13,939 nt of DNA, taken from NCBI GenBank assembly GCA_022713905.1, contig JAIHTM010000043.1:1-13939 (forward strand), given 5' to 3'. The DNA is from Collinsella sp. (GTDB lineage Bacteria; Actinomycetota; Coriobacteriia; Coriobacteriales; Coriobacteriaceae). The notes below the pieces were generated by a model that saw only the letters and a list, made by a program, of their open reading frames with translations, ran no database searches and was not told the DNA's origin. The position numbers and the translations under genes are program-made. Shown piece by piece: positions 7,235 through 12,958 of the stretch (its first letter is position 1; each line of letters begins with the position of its first letter).

Positions 7235-7370
7235 TCTCGATTTGTAACAGGTAGACGGTCAAAAGCGGGCTACGTGTTACAGATTTAGATTCTTCGGAAA
7301 GAGCAATCCTGTTCGTCTCAATCTGTAACAGCTAGGACCAAAAAACTCGGCTAGATGTTACAGATCGAGA
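7235..7370. repeat. Two-copy 55-bp hairpin repeat array, same family as 2064-2359
   Basis: R5 at 7235-7289 and R6 at 7316-7370 have 15-bp arms (TCTCGATTTGTAACA and TCTCAATCTGTAACA with inverted partners), 25-nt loops and a 26-nt spacer. The half-site period is again 40-41 bp. The R6 loop is of the GGACC.AAAAACTCGGCTAGA class seen in R1 and R4; the R5 loop is of the R3 class (CGGTCAAAAGCGG). Inner loop ends pair as GTAG/CTAC in R5 and CTAG/CTAG in R6, extending the hairpins. As with the first array, it lies just after a lacI gene and before a convergent terminator. Confidence 0.92.
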
Positions 7371-7393
7371 CAAACGTGCGACACGGTCCGCCC

Positions 7394-7438
7394 AAAAAAG
7401 GCCGGGGGCGGCGCGCCGTGTGACGTGCCGCCCCCGGC
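7394..7438 (-). terminator. Rho-independent terminator of the module 3 operon
   Basis: Perfect 12-bp arms GCCGGGGGCGGC (7401-7412) and GCCGCCCCCGGC (7427-7438) around a 14-nt loop. On the minus strand they are followed by a run of six T. It lies about 45 bp beyond the GH1-B stop. Confidence 0.9.
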
Positions 7439-7483
7439 TGAGAAATGGGGACAGGTTATGTGGGCAGGCGACCCCGCCAGCCG

Positions 7484-8923
7484 CTAGTCCAGACGACGGG
7501 TCTGCGCCACGTGCTTATACCAGTATGCGCTTGCCTTGGGCGTGCGCTTCTGGGTTTCAAAGTCAACGTAGAAGAAGCCGTAACGCTTGTTGTAGCCATT
7601 GGTCCAGGAGAACTGATCCTGCAGGCTCCACAGGAAGTAGCCGCCTACGTTGACGCCAACCTCCATGGCCTTGAGCAACCAGCGCAGGTGCTGCTCGATG
7701 TAGTCGATGCGCGGCTGGTCGTCCACAAAACCGTCCTTGTAGGGGTCCTTGTAGCCCATGCCGTTTTCGGTGATGAAGATCTGCTTGTAGTTGGGGTAGC
7801 GCTGCTTAATGTAGACGAGCAGATCGAACAGGCCCTCGGGATAGATGATCCAGTCCCAGTCGGTGGTAGGGATGCCGGGTTTGTTCACGTGCTCGCCAAT
7901 GCCCTTAACGCGCCAGCGGCCGGTGCCCTTTTCGCCCGTGCCGTTGTGGTGCAGGTCGTTCTCGCCATCGTAAGCCTTCAAGAAGCGGCACTGGTAGTTG
8001 TTAACGCCCAGGTAGTCGTTGTAAAGCGCGGCTTCGCGCATGATTTCCAGATCCTCGTCTAGGATCTCGATGGTGCCGCCCGAGACGGCAGCCAAGCGGT
8101 TAGCGCACTCGAGGGTGTCGGGCGCGTAGTCGCCGCGGAAGGTGGCGTCGAGCAAGAACTGGTTCTGCAGCACGTGCTCGTTGTTGGCGGCTTTGATGTC
8201 GGCGGGGTCGTTCTCGTTGAGCGGATACTTAAACTCCAGCGACTGGATGACGCCGATCTTGCCCTTAAAGCCGCCGTTGTGGAAGGCCAGTACTGCCTTG
8301 GCGTGGGCGAGCATCATGTTGTGCTCGCACTGGAAGGCCTCGGCCAGATGCGCCTTGACGCCGCCGGGGAAGGTGCCCTCGATGTAGGTGTTGGAGGCAT
8401 CGGCCCAAATCTCGTTAAAGGTGAACCAGTAGGTTACCTGGTCGGCGTACTCCTTAAAGCAGAAGGTGGCAAAGTTCACAAAGGCGTCGATGGTCTCGCG
8501 GTTGAGGAAGTCGCCCTTCTCAAAGAGGGGAAGCGGCGTGTCGAAGTGATGCAGCGTGACAAACGGCTCAACGTGGTGCTTATGGCACTCGGCGAAGAGA
8601 TCGTGATAGAACTGGACGCCCTCGGGGTTGATTTCGCCGGTACCGTTGGGGAAGATGCGGCTCCAGGCGATGGAGAGGCGAATGCCGTTGATGCCAAACT
8701 CCTCGCACAGCTCCAGATCGACGGGGTACTGGTTGTAGAAGTCCGAAGCGGGATCGGGGGAGAAACGGCCCTGGGCCTCCAGGAAGTCGTCCCAGGCAAC
8801 CTTGCCCTTACCGTGAGTGCGGGTCTCGCCCTCTACCTGGTAGGCAGCGGTGGCGCCGCCAAAGACAAAGTCCTCGGGAAACTGCGCAGGCGGGTTAGTG
8901 ACGCTAGCAGGGTTAACGGACAT
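7484..8923 (-). CDS. GH1 6-phospho-beta-galactosidase-like enzyme (GH1-B, LacG type)
   Basis: A 479-residue GH1 enzyme, closer in sequence to LacG of lactic acid bacteria than GH1-A is (FVFGGATAAYQVEG, SIAWSRIFPNG, LFAECHKHHVEPFVTLHHFDTP). The acid/base is Glu171 in FTFNEI and the nucleophile Glu386 in FITENG. The pocket FSWTNGYNKRYG supplies Ser439, Lys446 and Tyr448 for the 6-phosphate, plus Trp440, typical of 6-phospho-beta-galactosidases. The likely reaction is hydrolysis of phosphorylated lactose or a related galactoside to galactose 6-phosphate and the aglycone. It is second in its operon, 66 bp after EIICB-3, with a strong hairpin between them; gene order is reversed relative to module 2. 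The start ATG has only a weak ribosome site (GGA about six bases upstream), so translation may be modest. No tagatose-pathway gene is adjacent. Confidence 0.94.
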   Translation of the reverse strand: MSVNPASVTNPPAQFPEDFVFGGATAAYQVEGETRTHGKGKVAWDDFLEAQGRFSPDPASDFYNQYPVDLELCEEFGINGIRLSIAWSRIFPNGTGEINPEGVQFYHDLFAECHKHHVEPFVTLHHFDTPLPLFEKGDFLNRETIDAFVNFATFCFKEYADQVTYWFTFNEIWADASNTYIEGTFPGGVKAHLAEAFQCEHNMMLAHAKAVLAFHNGGFKGKIGVIQSLEFKYPLNENDPADIKAANNEHVLQNQFLLDATFRGDYAPDTLECANRLAAVSGGTIEILDEDLEIMREAALYNDYLGVNNYQCRFLKAYDGENDLHHNGTGEKGTGRWRVKGIGEHVNKPGIPTTDWDWIIYPEGLFDLLVYIKQRYPNYKQIFITENGMGYKDPYKDGFVDDQPRIDYIEQHLRWLLKAMEVGVNVGGYFLWSLQDQFSWTNGYNKRYGFFYVDFETQKRTPKASAYWYKHVAQTRRLD

Positions 8924-8945
8924 GATGATCCAATCGTCTAAATCG

Positions 8946-8981
8946 AAGGGCCAGCCGGCTGTGGATGGTCGGCTGGCCCTA
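8946..8981 (-). other. Intra-operon stem-loop between EIICB-3 and GH1-B
   Basis: Perfect 11-bp arms AGGGCCAGCCG (8947-8957) and CGGCTGGCCCT (8970-8980) around a 12-nt loop lie nine bases after the EIICB-3 stop. On the minus strand the following bases are TCGATTTAG, with no true T run. It may be a 3' stabiliser of the EIICB message or a partial terminator lowering GH1-B expression. Confidence 0.65.
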
Positions 8982-8989
8982 AGCGTTAC

Positions 8990-10756
8990 TTACTTCGAAA
9001 GCTGTTCACTCACGAAGGCGAGAGACTTATCGCCGTTCTGGGAGAGCTCGATGTACTGCTTGCCACGGCAGGCGACGCACTTGTTGCCCACGCGCTCGCA
9101 GTCCTTCTGCAGGTCGGCCAGGTAACTGGCGGCCTGTGGGGCCAGGACGACCAGGTCAAAGTCGGGGAGCATGTCAACGTGGTTGCCATAGGCCTCGGCA
9201 GCGGTCTCAAGATTGATGCCGCGCTCTTTGGCGGCCTTGGCCAGCGCGTTGGCGAGCAGGCCCGAGGTGCCGCCACCCTGGCAGAGCACGAGCACGCGCT
9301 TGCCGTTGAGGTCACTGGCGGTCGTTGTCTCAGTGGCGACAGCGGCGGGAGCGTCGGCCTTCACGGACTCGGCAGCAGCGCCGGCGGCAACGCTCTTGGC
9401 GTCAGCCTTGCCCTGGAAGGCATCGTTGAGCTTAGCGGCCTTCTCGGCGTTCTTGGCGGCGAGCTCCTCCTGGGAGATCTCGGCCTCCTCGGCGCACTTC
9501 TGGGCGTCATAGGCACGGAAGAACGGATAGTACAGGGCAAAGTCGACGACCAGGATGATGGCGAGCATCACAAAGGCGAGCGGCTGGAAGCCCAGGCCCA
9601 TGATGGTGCCTATGGGGCCGGGGACGGTCCAAGGCAGGGTGTACATAAAGCCGTTCATGCCCAAGAAGTCGATAAAGATCTTGAGGATCCAGATGTTGGC
9701 GATCGGGGCAAAGACAAACGGGACAAAGAAGACGGGGTTGAGCACGATGGGTGCGGCGAACAGCAGCGGCTCGTTGACGGCAAAGCAGACCGGGACGATG
9801 GCGGCCTTACCGACGGCGCGCATCTCCTGGGACTTGGCCAGGAAGCAGAACATAAAGACCAGGACGAGCGTGGCGCCGGTGCCGCCCATGCAGACGACGA
9901 AGTACTGGGCACCCTGGGTCAGGACAGCGGAAGCGTGCTGACCGGCCTGGAACGCAGCTAGGTTGTCGGTCATGTTGGCAACGAGAGCGGCGGCGATGGC
10001 GGGCTCGACGATCGAGGGGCCGTGGACGCCCACGAACCAGAACAGGCTCATGGCGCCGTAGATCACAGCGAGGCCGATGTAGCCATCGGCAGCGGTGAAC
10101 AGGGGCTGGAACACCTGGATGACGCCTTGGGCAAAGCAGAAGCCAAAAGCAGCGCGGAAGACGATGTCAAAGACCCAAAAGACGGTGATGCAGACGGAGA
10201 AGGGGATGATGTCCTTGAAGGTCTGCGAGATGTTGGGCGGAACCTGCTCAGGCATCTTGACGGTGATGTTGCGCTTAATGAAGAACTTGTAGATGATGCC
10301 GGTCACAAACGCAGCGATGAAGGCGGTCAGCAGGCCCTTGGAACCAAGGTAGGTGGTGTTGAAGCCGCTGGCGGCGTCCGTGGCGATGGTGTCGCTCGAA
10401 AGGAGCAAGAAGCCGATGATGGCCGCGCACATGCATGAGATGAAGTTGATCTGGTTGTTCTTGGGCAGATCGCGGTTCTGAGCGTCGGCGAAGTGCTTGG
10501 CCGTGGTGGCGGCGCAGGCGATGGCCAGGATGCCCATGGAGTAGTTGTAGCACTTCCACAGGGCGTTGTTGATGTCATCAGGCCAGTAGAAACCCCAGAT
10601 GTTGGGAACCGAGGCTACCAGGCAGAAGATGGACGAGAAGATGATGATGGGGATGACGGAGATAAAGCCGTCGCGGATCGCCTTGAGGTACTTGTTGCGG
10701 GCGATCGCGTTGAAAAAGGGCTGGCCCTTTTCGATGATGGCGATAAGTTGCTCCAT
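8990..10756 (-). CDS. PTS lactose-class EIICB permease (LacE-like; module 3)
   Basis: A 588-residue membrane permease with the LacE arrangement. Residues 1 to about 418 are EIIC, with hydrophobic segments, GVHGPS (His245) and NEPLLFAAP (Glu329). Residues 420-482 are an Ala/Glu/Lys-rich linker. Residues 483-588 are EIIB, with the phosphocysteine Cys492 in VLVLCQGGGTSGLLANAL. The EIIC half is clearly more distant from modules 1 and 2 than those are from each other (KAIRDGFISVIP against QAIKDGFL..MP; KMPEQVPPNISQTFKDI against KLPKEVPGAIAQNFRDI), so its substrate may differ. AGGAG six bases before the ATG supports the start. It is first in the operon with GH1-B downstream and is divergent from lacI-3. 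It needs EIIA, most likely the protein encoded at 12333-12671. Confidence 0.95.
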   Translation of the reverse strand: MEQLIAIIEKGQPFFNAIARNKYLKAIRDGFISVIPIIIFSSIFCLVASVPNIWGFYWPDDINNALWKCYNYSMGILAIACAATTAKHFADAQNRDLPKNNQINFISCMCAAIIGFLLLSSDTIATDAASGFNTTYLGSKGLLTAFIAAFVTGIIYKFFIKRNITVKMPEQVPPNISQTFKDIIPFSVCITVFWVFDIVFRAAFGFCFAQGVIQVFQPLFTAADGYIGLAVIYGAMSLFWFVGVHGPSIVEPAIAAALVANMTDNLAAFQAGQHASAVLTQGAQYFVVCMGGTGATLVLVFMFCFLAKSQEMRAVGKAAIVPVCFAVNEPLLFAAPIVLNPVFFVPFVFAPIANIWILKIFIDFLGMNGFMYTLPWTVPGPIGTIMGLGFQPLAFVMLAIILVVDFALYYPFFRAYDAQKCAEEAEISQEELAAKNAEKAAKLNDAFQGKADAKSVAAGAAAESVKADAPAAVATETTTASDLNGKRVLVLCQGGGTSGLLANALAKAAKERGINLETAAEAYGNHVDMLPDFDLVVLAPQAASYLADLQKDCERVGNKCVACRGKQYIELSQNGDKSLAFVSEQLSK

Positions 10757-10815
10757 GCAATGCTCCTAAGAGTCGGTGGGTTAGCAACGATGGTAGCTTT
10801 TGGCGTTCGGTTGCC

Positions 10816-10837
10816 AAAATGTTGACGTTGCCATTTT
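10816..10837. promoter_or_regulatory. Operator O3a, probable LacI-3 site
   Basis: The core TGTTGACGTTGCCA (10820-10833) sits in a 22-bp imperfect dyad flanked by AAAATG...CATTTT. It lies about 60 bp upstream of the EIICB-3 start codon. Confidence 0.65.
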
Positions 10838-10939
10838 GTGACACAAAAAAAGAAGCGAACCGGTGGTTCCTGTGCCTGCGAACCGTCGATTCCTTACGCG
10901 TAAACGTTTGAGCCGCCCGGTGGCTCTGTGTTTGCGCAA

Positions 10940-10953
10940 TGGCAACGTTAACA
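10940..10953. promoter_or_regulatory. Operator O3b, probable LacI-3 site
   Basis: TGGCAACGTTAACA within AATG...CATT (10938-10955) is the cleanest member of the module 3 set. Its right half is identical to that of O2b, so cross-binding by LacI-2 is possible. Confidence 0.65.
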
Positions 10954-10990
10954 TTTGGGCGCTAAAAGCCGTTCGGGGAAGCAAAAATGT

Positions 10991-11001
10991 CGGTGAACGG
11001 T
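10991..11001 (+). promoter_or_regulatory. CGGTRARCGGT direct-repeat motif, copy 3
   Basis: CGGTGAACGGT stands 41 bases upstream of the lacI-3 -10 box. It matches copies at 952-962 and 6058-6068. Confidence 0.45.
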
Positions 11002-11084
11002 AGGTTTTGGGTGGTGAGCGTATGGTGGGGGAGGCGTTGGATATACTTGAAGACGTTTCATTTGAATGCGCAGGGTGCCACCAA

Positions 11085-11098
11085 TGGCATCGTTGACA
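11085..11098. promoter_or_regulatory. Operator O3c, probable autoregulatory LacI-3 site
   Basis: TGGCATCGTTGACA resembles O3b and lies between the lacI-3 -10 box and its start codon, the same position relative to the regulator gene as O2c. Confidence 0.55.
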
Positions 11099-11113
11099 TA
11101 GAAAGATCGATCT

Positions 11114-12118
11114 ATGGCCGCTGTTAAAAAATCGGTTTCCGTTAAGGATGTGGCGCGTCTCGCGGGCGTCTCGGAGCAGACAGTCTCGCGTACGGTGCAC
11201 GATTCGCCCAGCGTGCGCCCCGAGACCAAGGAGCGCGTGCGTGCCGCCATGCGCGAGCTGGGGTATCGCCCCAATTTTGCCGGTCGATCGCTGCGCCGCG
11301 GTAAGTTTAAGACCGTCGGCGTCGCCATGTTCAACATTACCGGCACCGGCAACCTCGACCGTATGGAGGGCTTTGCCGCCGCGGCCGACAAACATGGCTA
11401 TGCCATCACCCTCACTAAAGTAGACGGGCATCCGTATACCCTCGAGAGCGCATCGTCACGCATGAGCGCGCTGCCGGTAGACGGTATGGTCGTGATCATG
11501 AACCGCATGCCGGCAGACTTTGGCACTTTTGAGCCGCTGCCCGGTATGCAGACGGTGCTCGTTACCATGCTGGAGCACCCGCTCTGTTCAACGGTCGATA
11601 ACGACCAGTTCGATTGCTCGCGTCAAGTTGTCGAGTACTTGCTGGGGCGGGGGCACAAGACTGTGCACTTTATCTCATGCCCCGAGCGCTCGCTTTCGGG
11701 CATGCGGCGCGAGGAAGGCTGGCGCGAGACATTGCGCGCGCATGGCATTGAGCCCCCGCAGCTCGTGCGCGGCGACTGGACGGCACAGAGCGGATATGCC
11801 GCAGGCCAGGCTCTGGCGGATGATCCGACCTGTACTGCCATCTATGCCTCCAACGACGCTATGGCCTACGGCTGCATTCGCGGGCTCGAGTCGCGCGGAA
11901 AGCGCGTGCCCGAGGACGTGAGCGTGGTGGGCGTTGACGACAGCCTGGGCGAGATCGTGCCCGATCGTCGTCTGACCACGGTGCGCTTTAACAACAAGCG
12001 CGTCGGCATGTGGGCGGTCGACAAGATTGCCGGCGCTGATGGGGGTGCGTCTGGCGTGGAGCACATGCTGATCCCCGGTGTGCTCGTCGAGGGCGATACG
12101 GTACGCGATTGGCGCTAG
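11114..12118 (+). CDS. LacI-family transcriptional repressor (LacI-3)
   Basis: A 334-residue regulator. The helix-turn-helix is at residues 9-29 (SVKDVARLAGVSEQTVSRTVH) with Glu21-Gln22 at the recognition positions. The hinge (FAGRSLRRGKFKTVG) is followed by a ligand domain with PVDGMVVIMNRM, YASNDAMAYGC and PEDVSVVGVDDSL. It shares the GDWxAxSGY signature and overall layout with LacI-1 and LacI-2. The ATG start has only weak purine-rich sequence upstream (GAAAGA). Its presumed targets are the divergent EIICB-3/GH1-B operon and itself, through O3a-O3c. No terminator is visible in the 214 bp before the downstream EIIA gene, so read-through may couple EIIA supply to transcription of this regulator. 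The inducer is not identifiable from sequence. Confidence 0.94.
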   Translation: MAAVKKSVSVKDVARLAGVSEQTVSRTVHDSPSVRPETKERVRAAMRELGYRPNFAGRSLRRGKFKTVGVAMFNITGTGNLDRMEGFAAAADKHGYAITLTKVDGHPYTLESASSRMSALPVDGMVVIMNRMPADFGTFEPLPGMQTVLVTMLEHPLCSTVDNDQFDCSRQVVEYLLGRGHKTVHFISCPERSLSGMRREEGWRETLRAHGIEPPQLVRGDWTAQSGYAAGQALADDPTCTAIYASNDAMAYGCIRGLESRGKRVPEDVSVVGVDDSLGEIVPDRRLTTVRFNNKRVGMWAVDKIAGADGGASGVEHMLIPGVLVEGDTVRDWR

Positions 12119-12332
12119 GGCGCGGGTCTGTTTGGGTTGCCGCTAATTGTGTTCGATATTGTTTAAATTGGTTTAAAAACCGTTCACGGGCAAAAATTGA
12201 CCGTTCATAGCTTGAGATTACGTTTTGCGCTGTTCTTTTTTGTTTGAATGTTAATGTTTCTGCCATACAGAACGCAGCGCGTATGCCCGGACGCGATGCT
12301 CTCCATTGGTTCATATGTGAAAGGAACGCAAT
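12119..12332 (+). promoter_or_regulatory. Leader region of the EIIA gene, no terminator seen
   Basis: An AT-rich 214-bp gap. It holds TCGATATTGT (12153-12162), an inverted near-copy of the CGGT motif (ACCGTTCACGG, 12179-12189, one mismatch) and a second ACCGTTCA nearby. A weak promoter candidate is TTGGGT, a 17-base spacer and GATATT. No LacI-type dyad was found here, unlike the three divergent regions. Confidence 0.4.
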
Positions 12333-12671
12333 ATGGCAACCAAAGAAGAAATCTCGATGGTTGGATTCGAGATTGTCGCATACGCAGGTGACGCCCAGAC
12401 AGATCTGCTTGCAGCGCTCGATGCTGCTCGCGAGGGTGACTTTGAGAAGGCCGAACAGCTGCACAAGGATGCCAGCGATGCACTTATCGGCGCCCACGAC
12501 ACGCAGACCAAGCTGCTTTCGCAGGAGGCCGGTGGTGGCGAGATGGAGATGACCTTCATCATGGCCCACGCTCAGGATACCCTCATGACTACCATGATTC
12601 TGGAGAAGCAGACCCGCTTTACCATCGACGCCTACAAGCGCATTGCCGAGCTCGAGGCCAAGCTCGCCTAA
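12333..12671 (+). CDS. PTS lactose/cellobiose-class EIIA (LacF-like)
   Basis: A 112-residue cytoplasmic phosphocarrier, slightly longer than LacF (about 105), which accepts phosphate from HPr and passes it to EIIB cysteines. Family marks are MVGFEIVAYAGDA near the N-terminus, then a helical stretch rich in Glu and Lys. The active site is FIMAHAQDTLMTTMIL, with phosphohistidine His79 and the conserved Asp82 of the trimer centre. The second histidine usual in HAQDHLMT is Thr83 here. The protein ends in a helical IAELEAKLA tail. AAAGGA stands seven bases before the ATG. It is the only EIIA in a window with three EIIC-containing permeases and lies outside their operons behind lacI-3, followed by its own terminator. 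It probably serves all three permeases; this is inferred. Confidence 0.95.
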   Translation: MATKEEISMVGFEIVAYAGDAQTDLLAALDAAREGDFEKAEQLHKDASDALIGAHDTQTKLLSQEAGGGEMEMTFIMAHAQDTLMTTMILEKQTRFTIDAYKRIAELEAKLA

Positions 12672-12699
12672 CCCTTTTTGCGCAACTCAGTTCCCTTCC

Positions 12700-12733
12700 A
12701 AAAGCCCTGCCGTTACCCGCGGCAGGGCTTTTT
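12700..12733 (+). terminator. Rho-independent terminator of the EIIA gene
   Basis: AAAAGCCCTGCC (12700-12711) and GGCAGGGCTTTTT (12721-12733) form a perfect stem with a 9-nt loop and a T tail, 29 bp after the EIIA stop. Confidence 0.92.
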
Positions 12734-12746
12734 CTGTTCTACTTCA

Positions 12747-12813
12747 AGTTGCGGTGAAATAGGGACTGAATAGGGGCCGGCGGGCACAAAACAATCCCTA
12801 TTCCACCGCAACT
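12747..12813. repeat. 67-bp inverted-repeat element
   Basis: The arms AGTTGCGGTGAAATAGGGA (12747-12765) and TCCCTATTCCACCGCAACT (12795-12813) pair 18 of 19 around a 29-nt GC-rich centre. It carries no coding capacity and no T tail. It resembles a REP- or MITE-type palindromic element and is unrelated in sequence to the 55-bp hairpins. Confidence 0.8.
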
Positions 12814-12823
12814 CATCCCGTGA

Positions 12824-12864
12824 TAGTCATTGGGGACGTTCTTAAACGACTAGTCATTGGGGAC
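12824..12864. repeat. Tandem direct repeat of a TAGTCATTGGGGAC unit
   Basis: Two exact 14-bp copies at 12824-12837 and 12851-12864, 27 bp apart. A related TGGGGACAG occurs at 7446-7454 just past the module 3 terminator. It may be the remnant of an intergenic repeat family; no function is assigned. Confidence 0.65.
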
Positions 12865-12958
12865 AGTCTTGGTGCGCTCCGTTGGTCCTCCCGTTCGGTT
12901 TTTCGCTGGGTGGGTATACTTTCATCCGCAATACAGGCCGGACTGAGGAGGTATCCAA

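Larger units (their letters stand above)
10757..11113. promoter_or_regulatory. Divergent regulatory region between EIICB-3 and lacI-3
   Basis: A 357-bp gene-free stretch with three LacI-type dyads and one CGGTGAACGGT motif. It also has a perfect 7-bp inverted repeat (TTTTGGC/GCCAAAA, 10798-10819) abutting O3a and a lacI-3 -10 box (TATACT 11042-11047) without a clear -35. No convincing leftward promoter was identified. Confidence 0.7.

Noticed and set aside
10896..10910. Possible catabolite (cre-like) site ACGCGTAAACGTTTG
   Set aside because: Only the central part resembles the consensus; the outer bases mismatch and it is not repeated in the other divergent regions.
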